A model generated the notes under the pieces. It was not told the origin of the DNA and did no database searches. It saw nothing but the letters and a program-made list of their open reading frames with translations. A stretch of DNA of 64,000 bases from Pseudomonas lactis (GTDB lineage Bacteria > Pseudomonadota > Gammaproteobacteria > Pseudomonadales > Pseudomonadaceae). Position 1 is the stretch's first letter; every line of letters starts with the position of its first letter. Location: contig NZ_JYLO01000004.1 of the NCBI RefSeq assembly GCF_001439845.1, positions 248,001-312,000 on the forward strand, given 5' to 3'. Position numbers and translations under genes: made by a program. Shown in pieces: positions 7,380 through 16,004 of this stretch.

Positions 7380-9827
7380 TCAACTGCCGTTGGTCAAGAA
7401 CACCTGGCCGTCATCCACCACCGTGGTGACGAAATGGCCCTTGGCATCGAACACGGCCAGGCCTTTGCCCATCGGTTTGCCGCTGACATCGACCACCCGC
7501 AACAAGGCCCGACGTGATTTGACCACCGAAAAGTCGAGCTTCTGTACCGAACCACGGCCGGCCGAAACCGACTTGAAACCGTTCTGGATATCAACGTTGC
7601 GCGGCAGACTCTTGGTCTCGATTTCCACCCGGGTGTTCTGGTAGGCATTGAGTTGCGGGATCACTGCATTGCCCCACGGGTCGGTCCATACTGGGCCACT
7701 TGGCGTGGTCAATTTGACGCCGCCAACATCGCCGACCTTGGCCACGCCGAAGGTATCGGTCAACGCGTAGGGCGACAGCGTCACGCCGTTTTCATGCAAC
7801 GCCATGCCGCCACGCAATTGGCCGCTATAGCTGGTGCTGTCGGCACCATTGCGCGCGTAACCCAGGTTGACCTGTGCATAACGTGGCTTCAGGTTGACGT
7901 TGCCGGAGAAGTCCTGTTGTTTGCGTTCGGTATCACGCTCCGCGCTCAGACGATAGGTCGCGAAGTCATTGCTATTGTCATCGTAGGTGGTACCAAAACG
8001 GGTACTGCCATCGCGTTTGTTAGCGTACGCCCGCACATTGCGCTTGCCACCCAGGGGCACACTGACGGTCAGGTACATGGCATTGCCGTCGTCGCTGGAA
8101 GAGCGCCGCCCGCCGAAAAGCGCCTCCTCACGATTGCCACCCAGAGAGCGCTCGACGTTCAGGCTGACCGTCGCCTGCTTGAAGGTCTTCGTCCAGGACG
8201 CATTCAGGTGCCGGGTGTTTTGCCCGTCGAACGTGGTGCCGGTGGAGTAACTGGCGGTCAATCCCCCCAGGACGTCATCGTTCCAGCCCAGGGACATACC
8301 GTACTGCTCACGGGTAAGCCCCTCGAGATAACCTGGGGTGTGTTTACGCGCAGTGTCGAGCAGATCGCGATAACCCGCAGTCTGCCGGGTGGCATTGACG
8401 CCCGCACTGATCCTCGGAGTCAGGCTGGTGTTCAGCGAGATACTCGCCTGGGCGCCGCTCTTGCCTTCCTGACCAGCGTTGGCAAACGTGTTCTGCACAT
8501 TCAACGAAGTAGTGGGGGTCAAGCTCGAATCCAGGGTCCAGGCCACGGCACGGTAGTCGTTGTCGCTGAGCATCAGCCCCGTGGACACTTTATTGCTCTG
8601 ATTCAACAGCCAGCCACCCGAGCCCGTGACAACCATCGGCGATTGCATGTCTCGGGCATCGAAGGTACGCACCTTACCGGCAGCCATTGAATAGCCTGGC
8701 TCGCTGAGCGCAACCTGGGCCAGCGACGCTGCGGCAATAGTAAAGCTGCGCTGGGAGCCGTCCGCTTCGATCACTCGCACGTCCAGGTCTGTACGACCGT
8801 TCAACAGCTGGACATTCGGCAGTTTGAACGGGCCCGCAGGTACCAGGCTGGTATGAATCAACGCACCGGCCTGGCGCACCTCTACCCGCGCCGCACTCTG
8901 GGCAATGCCCTCGACGGTCGCACCGCCCAGCCCGCGCCCTTGCAACGCGGCTTCAGGGATAACCTGCACACCGGTGATTGCCGCGCCCTGGAACACCGAG
9001 TTGCGGATGTTGATCTGCCCCGCCTGCAGTGTGGATTTGAGCGGTACGAAGGTTTTTTGCGCATAGGTATAGAGCGACTGGAACCGGCTGACGTCGTTCT
9101 GCATCGAGTACGCCTGACGGCTGCGCACGATCCAGTCACCGGCGTTGAAACCCAGTTCGGTATTGGCCGCGTAATAGCTGCTCTGCCCACCGGAGAACTG
9201 GTTGTTCTGCCCCAGCACTTCATAGTTGAACAGCCCGGCGCTACCACCGCCTTGATAGATTCCCAGGTCTTCGCTGGCCGGGCGAAGGGCATCCCCGCTG
9301 ACCAGCAAGGCGACTTCTTCGCGGTTCGGGCGCAGTTGCACTTCGGTCTGCGGGTAGGCTGCGGCAAAGTCGTAGCAGCCGTCCGCCGACACTTGATCGT
9401 TGTTCAACCGAAACTTGTCCGCGGGAACCCGCAGGTTGGCTTGGTCCAGCAGCGCCCGGTCGAAACACAAAGAGCCCTGCGCATCGAACTGCGCTTCCAC
9501 GCTGCCGCGATTGCTGCCGTTGACCTGCAAACCCACCCGGCGGCGCCCCTCGGAAAACCGGGGTGCCTGGCTGAAGTACTCCGCCACCTTCGGATCGAGG
9601 CTGCGGCTTTTCAGCATGTCCAGATCAAAAGACGCCAGGGCCGGCGCATCCTGGAGTGCCGTGTCGCGGGTTGCGACAGGCGAGGCGGCGCTGACCATCT
9701 GCATGTCACAGGCGATCAGGCCGGCGATCATCGCCAGCAACGGCTTGACCCGCCAGGCTGGCATCGGCAAAGGGAGTTCGCGCGTATTCCCTGGAGGGGA
9801 ATACACCATCGTTGGTTGAGCAATCAT
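7380..9827 (-). CDS. Outer membrane fimbrial usher (FimD/PapC family), C-terminally frameshifted
   Basis: The usher forms the outer-membrane pore that receives chaperone-subunit complexes and polymerises the fimbria. This 815-residue reading has an N-terminal periplasmic domain (FDLDMLKSRSLDP...VGLQVNG, CFD, SADGCYDF), a 24-strand barrel with the plug region (SVFQGAAITGVQVIPEAALQGRG and VRVIEADGS are characteristic), and the start of the C-terminal domain (RALLRVVDVSGKPMGKG). It stops at GQVFLTNGS, about 40 residues short of a normal family end; the missing tail continues in the next frame. The start is uncertain because no strong binding site is visible; GTG at 9833 is an alternative. It follows the chaperone gene by about 30 bases. 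Confidence 0.88.
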   Translation of the reverse strand: MIAQPTMVYSPPGNTRELPLPMPAWRVKPLLAMIAGLIACDMQMVSAASPVATRDTALQDAPALASFDLDMLKSRSLDPKVAEYFSQAPRFSEGRRRVGLQVNGSNRGSVEAQFDAQGSLCFDRALLDQANLRVPADKFRLNNDQVSADGCYDFAAAYPQTEVQLRPNREEVALLVSGDALRPASEDLGIYQGGGSAGLFNYEVLGQNNQFSGGQSSYYAANTELGFNAGDWIVRSRQAYSMQNDVSRFQSLYTYAQKTFVPLKSTLQAGQINIRNSVFQGAAITGVQVIPEAALQGRGLGGATVEGIAQSAARVEVRQAGALIHTSLVPAGPFKLPNVQLLNGRTDLDVRVIEADGSQRSFTIAAASLAQVALSEPGYSMAAGKVRTFDARDMQSPMVVTGSGGWLLNQSNKVSTGLMLSDNDYRAVAWTLDSSLTPTTSLNVQNTFANAGQEGKSGAQASISLNTSLTPRISAGVNATRQTAGYRDLLDTARKHTPGYLEGLTREQYGMSLGWNDDVLGGLTASYSTGTTFDGQNTRHLNASWTKTFKQATVSLNVERSLGGNREEALFGGRRSSSDDGNAMYLTVSVPLGGKRNVRAYANKRDGSTRFGTTYDDNSNDFATYRLSAERDTERKQQDFSGNVNLKPRYAQVNLGYARNGADSTSYSGQLRGGMALHENGVTLSPYALTDTFGVAKVGDVGGVKLTTPSGPVWTDPWGNAVIPQLNAYQNTRVEIETKSLPRNVDIQNGFKSVSAGRGSVQKLDFSVVKSRRALLRVVDVSGKPMGKGLAVFDAKGHFVTTVVDDGQVFLTNGS

Positions 9828-9857
9828 GGGCACACCACTTGGAGAGTTGGGACGGGA

Positions 9858-10571
9858 TCAGTGCTTCTTCAGTGGGGCGTCAAAAGGCTGGGTGGCGAAG
9901 CCGTAGAGGGTGACCGGATAGAGGCGCACCGAGGCATCAGCCCCCAAGGTGGTGCCTGCAGGCAGCTCGAAGTGATGAGTCTTGCCCGGCAGGATGTAGC
10001 TGGCAGGCAGCTCCAGCGTGAGGTTGGCCGGCATGACGTTGAACGCCTGGTTAAGCCGCACTACGTACCGGCTGTCATTCTTCACCGTCAGATCACGGCC
10101 AGTGAGGCTCCACTCCAGCAAGGTCCAGGGATCGGTCTTGGCCGGCAAATCGGCCGGGCTGATCAGCACGGGCAGATCCTGGCGCACCGTCACACCAATT
10201 TTCGCTTGAGCGTTGGGGTCTTTTTGCGGGATGCCTTCAAACGTTACCCGCTTAAGCCGCTGGGTGGTGATAGGGCGTTGCGATTGAACGATAAACCGCA
10301 CCAGTTGCTTTTCACCGGCCTCAACCCGCGCAACGGGTGGGCTCACCACCAGAAGGCTTTCTTTATCCTCCGGCACATTTTCCAGTGAGGTGTACAACAG
10401 TGCAGCTTGGTTATCGGTATTGGTCACATTCATGGTGCCTTCACCGTCAGCGACATTAACCAGCACCACGGAAGTCTCTGGGAGCATACCGGCGGCCTGG
10501 GACGTCGGGCTAAGAAAAACCATCAACAGAATAGAAAGCGCCAGCAAGATTAATTTATTTAAAATATTCAT
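9858..10571 (-). CDS. Periplasmic fimbrial chaperone (PapD/FimC family)
   Basis: A 237-residue protein with a signal peptide (MNILNKLILLALSILLM...SQA) and the two-domain immunoglobulin layout of PapD-like chaperones. The G1/F1 strand region shows LYTSLENVPED...LLVVSPPVARVEAGEKQLVRFI and the downstream FEGIPQ signature. Domain 2 contains LTVKNDSRYVVRLN and a C-terminal strand near VRLYPVTLYGF. It donates a strand to pilin subunits and delivers them to the usher encoded next. GGAG lies about 9 bases before the chosen ATG. A longer in-frame reading to 10673 crosses AT-rich noncoding DNA and was not used. Confidence 0.88.
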   Translation of the reverse strand: MNILNKLILLALSILLMVFLSPTSQAAGMLPETSVVLVNVADGEGTMNVTNTDNQAALLYTSLENVPEDKESLLVVSPPVARVEAGEKQLVRFIVQSQRPITTQRLKRVTFEGIPQKDPNAQAKIGVTVRQDLPVLISPADLPAKTDPWTLLEWSLTGRDLTVKNDSRYVVRLNQAFNVMPANLTLELPASYILPGKTHHFELPAGTTLGADASVRLYPVTLYGFATQPFDAPLKKH

Positions 10572-10685
10572 ATCGAACACTCCACTCGTTAAAATCAAAA
10601 AACAAAACCAACATCCAAACTTAAAAAAACATGCAAAGCTTCGCCCTGCATGCAAAACACACATAAAAAACAACCCACTTTAAAT

Positions 10686-10710
10686 ATTGCGCACGATGAA
10701 CGTGCGCAAT
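10686..10710 (-). terminator. Strong hairpin after the pilin gene (leaky terminator or mRNA-stabilising)
   Basis: A perfect 10-bp stem ATTGCGCACG / CGTGCGCAAT with a 5-base loop lies 15 bases after the pilin stop and before the chaperone start. It is followed by ATTTAAAG rather than a T-run, so it may attenuate or protect the pilin message rather than end it completely. That would give more pilin than chaperone and usher. Confidence 0.55.
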
Positions 10711-10725
10711 AGCGATCCCTGACAG

Positions 10726-11364
10726 TTACAAGTAGCGAACGGTCATGGTAGCCAAGCCATCCAGAGTAATAGAGTTGCTCATATCCAGAGTGCTTGTGGG
10801 GGAGATACTAGGGGCCACTTCAAAGGTCCCCGTGTAAATTGAGTAGGCTGCTGGAATCAACGTGCCAGGCGCAGCATATGCCTGAACAACGGCACCAGCA
10901 TTATTCTGCCCCCCCCCTACGACCGCGATCCATGGAGCAGTGCCATTCCGGGAGATGAGGTCTACAGGCGCTCCGTCACCAGTGGCACCGCTGCCAGGTC
11001 GCTGGGCAAGGGTGTAACGCCCAATGCTGGCGGTACCTTGAAGGCCAAGGCCAAAACCAGTAGGCCCACCACCGACTGCGCTGCTGACCCGACTATCCTG
11101 CCAGGACGTACCAATAGCGATAGGCGCATCGCAGGTGATGGTATACGACATGGTGCGAACTTGAAGAGGCGTTGCAACAGTAGGACTAAGCGATGCAGTA
11201 GGGATGACGCCATAGTCGATAACGCCACCACCTGCAAAGTTTGGAGTACACGCCGTGGGTGCAATAGTACCGATGACACGCAACTCAGCCGTGTCCACAG
11301 CAAACGCACTATTAGCACTGACCGCCAACAATGAACCCAACAGCAATTTTCTAGAAAAGCTCAT
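10726..11364 (-). CDS. DUF1120-type fimbrial pilin, probable major subunit
   Basis: A 212-residue protein with signal peptide MSFSRKLLLGSLLAVSANSAFA. The mature start AELRVIGTIAPTACTPNFAGGGVIDYG and the later ITCDAP give the two cysteines and the GGGVIDYG motif characteristic of DUF1120 proteins common in Pseudomonas chaperone-usher loci. The C-terminus SITLDGLATMTVRYL is the expected donor-strand segment. It is first in the fimbrial operon and precedes a strong hairpin, which suits the major pilin. The ATG at 11364 has AGGTGG 6 bases upstream; an upstream GTG lies inside that binding site and is unlikely. Confidence 0.8.
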   Translation of the reverse strand: MSFSRKLLLGSLLAVSANSAFAVDTAELRVIGTIAPTACTPNFAGGGVIDYGVIPTASLSPTVATPLQVRTMSYTITCDAPIAIGTSWQDSRVSSAVGGGPTGFGLGLQGTASIGRYTLAQRPGSGATGDGAPVDLISRNGTAPWIAVVGGGQNNAGAVVQAYAAPGTLIPAAYSIYTGTFEVAPSISPTSTLDMSNSITLDGLATMTVRYL

Positions 11365-11505
11365 CAATACCACCTATAAATAAACTTGCATCCAAAGAAA
11401 AGGTTATTGAGGTCAAGGTTGATCGTGCTTTACCTTATACCCGTTCACCTGCAACTAGGATAAATAGGTGGCCGTAGTCGAAACAGTGACAGCTGCCCAA
11501 GACCG

Positions 11506-11523
11506 TGTAGGGATTTTCCTACA
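11506..11523. promoter_or_regulatory. Palindromic regulator site in the fimbrial promoter region
   Basis: A perfect inverted repeat TGTAGG-GATTTT-CCTACA lies 142-159 bases upstream of the pilin start, inside the 221-base gap after the sensor kinase gene. The right arm contains TTTTCCTACA, matching the TTTCCTA heptad of BvgA-type regulators and the elements at 3482 and 17282. It is the most complete copy of the three and a likely target of the LuxR-type regulator at 15218-15844. No canonical -35/-10 pair is evident nearby, consistent with activation. Confidence 0.5.
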
Positions 11524-11585
11524 AGCTCCGATCCTCCCCATGTAAGGTCTGGAGACTGTACCTTTCGGCTGCTGCCGGACAGCCC

Positions 11586-14500
11586 TCACGCGTTCAATGA
11601 GTACTGTTTCAAAGATAGTGCTAACTTGGACATCTCCAGTTCTAACCCGGCAACCGCCTGAGCCAGCACCTGCTCATTGTCCTTGGCTTCACACACCGCT
11701 TCGACTTGCTCACACGCGGCGATCAGCTTTCTTGCTTTGACGATACGTGCGCCGCCTTTGATCTTATGCGCCAGGTTCGACAGCCCTTGCCAGTCCTGCC
11801 CAGCCCCCTCCTCCGATAACCGGGCCATATCCTGCTCATTGCTGATGGCCAGATCATTGAGCAACTCGCGCAGCGCCGCGTGATCGCCGCGTACCAGTTT
11901 GTCCAGGGAGGAAAAGTCGATGTCGTCAGACTGTGAAGGTGCTTGCTGCTCTGCCGGCAACTCCACGTCGCCGCCCTCGAAGCTGTCCAGGCGTTTCTTC
12001 AGCGACTCCAGGCTGATCGGTTTGAACAGGCAGTCGTCCATCCCCGCCTCCAGGCAACGGGCCTTTTCATCCGGTTGCGCGTTGGCGGTAAAACCGATGA
12101 TCAGGCAGCGCTCCAACCCTTGCTCCGCTTCGCCGGCGCGAATGGCACGAGACAACGCGTAGCCGTCCAGGATGGGCATGTTGCAGTCGGTGATGACGAC
12201 ATCGAAACGCTGCTTGCGCCAGGCACGCAACCCATGAGCACCGTCCTGGGCCTCCGCCATTTCATGGCCCAGGTAGCTCAACTGCTTGGACAGCAGCAGC
12301 CGATTGGCCGGGTAGTCGTCGACCACCAATATCTTCAAGCGCCGCTGGCTTGGCTCGAGCGTATCGCCTTCTTCAACCGGCGCTGGCTCGAGTACGGGCA
12401 CTTGCAGCAACACTTCAACCTGTGTGCCCTGTCCCAGCACACTGTTCAAGTGCAGCTGGCCCCCCATCATTTCGCAGAGTGTGCGGCTGATAACCAGCCC
12501 CAGGCCCGAGCCACTGCGACCCGACTGATTATTGTTGCTGGCCTGGGTGAAGGGTGAGAACAGACGTTGCTGATCTTCGTCAGAGATGCCCTGGCCGCTG
12601 TCCTCCACCCGCACGCGGACCGACAATGGTTCGCCCGGTGTATCCGCCAGCACTTCGACCAGCAGGCGAACCTCGCCCTCAGTGGTGAACTTGATCGCGT
12701 TACTGAGCAGGTTGGAAATGACTTGCTTGAAACGCAGCGGATCGATCGACACGTCACAATCGGCGCGGTCATCCAGCACCAGTTCCAGCTTCAGGTGTTT
12801 TTGCTGCGCCAAACCTTCGAAGATCCGCGCCACTGACCTGACCAACTCGCTGAGATTGGCCCGGCCAGGGGTCAACGACAGCTTGCCGGACTCGATCCGG
12901 GAGATGTCGAGAATGTCGCCGATCAGGTCGAGCAGACCGTGAGCAGCCCCCGACGCAACTTCGATCGCGAACCGGTCGAGCACACCCTGCTCGGATTTTT
13001 TCAGGGCCAGTTCCAGCATGCCGATCACCGCATTGAGCGGTGTGCGGATTTCATGGCTCATGGTCGCCAGGAACGTGGTCTTGGCCCGATTGGCTTTTTG
13101 GACCATTTCCAGCAACTGCTCGCGCTCACTGATATCCATCCAGCCGGCAATCATACCGCTGACGGCGCCTTCACTGTCTCTATACGGCAGCATCCAATGA
13201 TAGATCGTCAACCTGCGGCCATCCGGTAGCACTAGCGCGCGGTCCTGGACTTTTGACACGCCGTCACGCAGTACCTGCAAATAATCAGCGTAATAAGTTG
13301 CAGCTTCCGTGCTGTCGACAAATGCGTTTTCAGTGATGCGCTTACCCAGCACGTCCTCACTGCTCAAGCCTAAGGCCTCAAGATAACTGGAGTTACAGAT
13401 CACTATGCGTCCTTCGAGATCACGCACATAGATCGGATGCGGTGTGCCGTCGATCAGCACCCGCTTGAACTCCAACTGATTATTGAGCGCCCGCTCGGCC
13501 ACTTCGCGACGGTGGATCAAGCGACGCAGGTAGGCGATCCAGGCAATCGCCACTAACAGCAATACACCGGCAGTAAGGAAGCCCTGGATGATCACGCCAC
13601 GATTGCGCAGCCAGAAGTTGTCATCCACCACCACTTCACTGCGCCAGCGACTGGTGATCTCGGCCATCTCCTCCGGCGAGATGCTCAGCAGCGCTTTTTC
13701 CAGAATGGCGTACAACTCCAGCTCGCCGCGATGGGTGGCGAAGGCGAACCGGGCGGGGTCGATACCCACAGTGCTGGTGACCTGCAGGCGGTCCCGGTAC
13801 TGGCGCGAAATCATGTAGCGGGCACTGAGCAACGAGTTGGCGCCCGCATCGACTTCATTGTTGGCAACCATCGCCATGACCTGGGCGGCGTTGTCCGCAT
13901 AGACAATTTGAACCCGCGGATAGCGGCTGGCGATGAAGTCGGTGAGAAACATACCGCGAATGATCGCCAGCCGCTTGCCAGCCATATCGCCAAGGGTCGC
14001 CGGGCTATTGGGCCCGACACGGCTGATCAAGACGTAAGGCGTCGAAAGATACGGCCTTGTGAAGCGCATCAACCCTTCCCGCTCGGCACTCGGGGTCAAG
14101 GCCGCCAGCATGTCGACCTTCCCGGCATGCAGGGTGTCGATCTGCCGGGCCATGGAAGTACCGCGCACCACATCGAACTTCAAGCCGGTACGCAGGCTGA
14201 CCTTGGCCAACACATCGGCGCTGACGCCGCGAAGCGCCCCTTTTTTATCGAAAAAAGACAGCGGCAGAAAGTTTTCCATCGCTGCAACGCTCACTCGTGG
14301 ATGATCCTCCAACCAGCGCTGTTCCTTGGGGGTCAGGTGCAGCCGATTCTGCCCCGGGATATTCATCTCGGAGGCCCGCCAGCGCCGCAGGATGGTCATG
14401 CGCTCTTCAATGGGGATCGCCGCGATGGCGGCGTTCACGATGCCCAGTAGTCGAGTGTTGGCGGCAGATAAGGCAAACGCAAAACGGCTACCTTCCAGCC

Positions 14501-15218
14501 GTGCAAAGTCGGTGAGCTTGACGTTATTCAGGTAGTCCATGCTGATCAGGTAATTGGCGCTGATCGCGTCGCCCAGGTAAGCGTCTGCCCTGCCGAAGGC
14601 AACTGCCCCAATTGCACTCAAGGTCGAAGGATAAAGTTGCAGCTCAGCATCGGGGTAGGCACGGCTGACCGCCTGCGGTGACAGGTAGTGGTACAGCATG
14701 GCGACCTTTTTTCCAGCCAGGTCTGGGGTAAACGAAGCACCGGCATCGTTACGAGCCACGATCATCGGCTGATCATCAGCATAAGCAACCGACATCACCA
14801 GTTCCGAATCGACCGCTTCAAACCCATTGGCGGTCCCCAACAGATCGACCTCACCCTCCTTCAACGCACGGATCACATCCGCTCTGGACGGATATCGGCG
14901 CACCTGTACCTGGATATGCAGCAGTTGAGCCAGCAGCCCTGCGTAATCGGCGGTGAGCCCTTCATAGTCATGGCCATTGCCAGTCAGATCGAAAGGCGGG
15001 TAATCCGGCACCGAAACCCCGAGGTACAGGGTGCCTTTTTTGCGCAACCAGCCCCAGTCCGCCTCAGCCAACCCTACCTGGTGCTCGCCCAGCGCAGAGC
15101 GCCCCAGCAATTCCAGCGTCTCCACCCTGGGCTGTTCATCGGCAAGGGCTTGTTGGGCGCCCCCGAAAACCAGCAGCACCCCAAGCAGGCACAGGCACAG
15201 CCGTCGAGAATACTTCAT
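11586..15218 (-). CDS. Hybrid sensor histidine kinase, RocS1/BvgS/EvgS type
   Basis: A 1,210-residue unorthodox kinase. Order of parts: signal peptide (1-27), two periplasmic SBP_bac_3 domains (about 50-285 and 300-535), one transmembrane helix (VIIQGFLTAGVLLLVAIAW, about 548-566), a PAS domain with FKRVLIDGTPHPIYVRD, HisKA with FLATMSHEIRTPLNAVIG, an ATPase domain (NLLSNAIKF, DSGQG, GSGLGL), a receiver with phosphoacceptor in VVITDCNMPILDG, and a C-terminal HPt domain with AHKIKGGA. This is the four-step relay layout of BvgS and RocS1. Its start overlaps the stop of the LuxR-type regulator gene by one base. In P. aeruginosa such kinases control Cup fimbriae, and here fimbrial genes follow directly. 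Confidence 0.92.
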   Translation of the reverse strand: MKYSRRLCLCLLGVLLVFGGAQQALADEQPRVETLELLGRSALGEHQVGLAEADWGWLRKKGTLYLGVSVPDYPPFDLTGNGHDYEGLTADYAGLLAQLLHIQVQVRRYPSRADVIRALKEGEVDLLGTANGFEAVDSELVMSVAYADDQPMIVARNDAGASFTPDLAGKKVAMLYHYLSPQAVSRAYPDAELQLYPSTLSAIGAVAFGRADAYLGDAISANYLISMDYLNNVKLTDFARLEGSRFAFALSAANTRLLGIVNAAIAAIPIEERMTILRRWRASEMNIPGQNRLHLTPKEQRWLEDHPRVSVAAMENFLPLSFFDKKGALRGVSADVLAKVSLRTGLKFDVVRGTSMARQIDTLHAGKVDMLAALTPSAEREGLMRFTRPYLSTPYVLISRVGPNSPATLGDMAGKRLAIIRGMFLTDFIASRYPRVQIVYADNAAQVMAMVANNEVDAGANSLLSARYMISRQYRDRLQVTSTVGIDPARFAFATHRGELELYAILEKALLSISPEEMAEITSRWRSEVVVDDNFWLRNRGVIIQGFLTAGVLLLVAIAWIAYLRRLIHRREVAERALNNQLEFKRVLIDGTPHPIYVRDLEGRIVICNSSYLEALGLSSEDVLGKRITENAFVDSTEAATYYADYLQVLRDGVSKVQDRALVLPDGRRLTIYHWMLPYRDSEGAVSGMIAGWMDISEREQLLEMVQKANRAKTTFLATMSHEIRTPLNAVIGMLELALKKSEQGVLDRFAIEVASGAAHGLLDLIGDILDISRIESGKLSLTPGRANLSELVRSVARIFEGLAQQKHLKLELVLDDRADCDVSIDPLRFKQVISNLLSNAIKFTTEGEVRLLVEVLADTPGEPLSVRVRVEDSGQGISDEDQQRLFSPFTQASNNNQSGRSGSGLGLVISRTLCEMMGGQLHLNSVLGQGTQVEVLLQVPVLEPAPVEEGDTLEPSQRRLKILVVDDYPANRLLLSKQLSYLGHEMAEAQDGAHGLRAWRKQRFDVVITDCNMPILDGYALSRAIRAGEAEQGLERCLIIGFTANAQPDEKARCLEAGMDDCLFKPISLESLKKRLDSFEGGDVELPAEQQAPSQSDDIDFSSLDKLVRGDHAALRELLNDLAISNEQDMARLSEEGAGQDWQGLSNLAHKIKGGARIVKARKLIAACEQVEAVCEAKDNEQVLAQAVAGLELEMSKLALSLKQYSLNA

Positions 15219-15844
15219 CAGATCAGATTATTTCGTTTAGCCAGGTCCGCCAGGTGCACCAAGGAGCTCAGGTTGAGCTTCTCGACTATTCGGGCTTTAT
15301 ACGTACTGATGGTCTTGTTGCTCAGAATCATCTGTTCACCGATCTGCTTGTTACTCAAGCCCTTGGCAAGCAGTTGCAAGATTGATAGTTCTCTATCAGA
15401 AAGGCTTTGTATCAACGCCTGCTCCGAGGCATCGACGTCCTTCCTGCGCACCGAGTTCATGGTCAGGTCGGGAAAGAAGGTAAAGCCGGACTTGATGGCA
15501 TTAATGGCTTTCGCCAGTTCGTCCAGGTCTTCCGCCTTTGAAACGTAGCCGGCCGCCCCTGCCCGCATGCAACGCATGGAAAAAAATACGGCAGACAGCG
15601 ACGTCAGCACCAGCACCTTCACCGGCAGCTTCAAATCCGAGATTCGATTCAGGGCAATCAGGCCATCCACCCCCGGCATGGTGATATCCAGCACGATGAG
15701 GTTTGGCTGATGTTCACGAGTCAGCCGGACCGCATCGGCCCCGTTGTCGGCCTCCGCCACAATCTCGTACTGCTCTTGCTTCAAAATCATTCTTACGGCG
15801 GAACGAATGAACGGATGATCGTCCACAATCATGGCTTTGAGCAT
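15218..15844 (-). CDS. LuxR/FixJ-type response regulator, RocA1/BvgA/EvgA-like
   Basis: A 208-residue regulator. The receiver (1-120) has the acidic pair in IVDDHPF, the phosphoacceptor in IVLDITMPGVDG, a conserved T/S in VLTSLS and K in YVSKAED. The C-terminal helix-turn-helix (about 145-205) shows LSDRELSILQLLAKGLSNKQIGEQMILSNKTISTYKARI, a standard LuxR-family DNA-binding domain. It is translationally coupled to the hybrid kinase, its probable phosphodonor. Likely targets are the TTTCCYA elements ahead of the pilin and both EAL genes. Receivers of this length and arrangement are shared by RocA1, BvgA and EvgA; the Pseudomonas context favours RocA1. Confidence 0.9.
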   Translation of the reverse strand: MLKAMIVDDHPFIRSAVRMILKQEQYEIVAEADNGADAVRLTREHQPNLIVLDITMPGVDGLIALNRISDLKLPVKVLVLTSLSAVFFSMRCMRAGAAGYVSKAEDLDELAKAINAIKSGFTFFPDLTMNSVRRKDVDASEQALIQSLSDRELSILQLLAKGLSNKQIGEQMILSNKTISTYKARIVEKLNLSSLVHLADLAKRNNLI

Positions 15845-16004
15845 AAGAGCCTCTAAAAAGATGACGAAACTAAAAACGGAAGAGATAACCGCGCTTTACC
15901 AAAACACCCGGTAACAGTTTATGCCTGACTTTCAGCATATTCGATGCATGGCAAAGTTGCCTGAGATTTGTTTTCCCAGGCTCAAACGCTCGCCAGGCGC
16001 CGTC

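Noticed and set aside
8853..10388. Long plus-strand open frame opposite usher and chaperone
   Set aside because: It crosses two well-supported genes on the other strand and shows no family motif.
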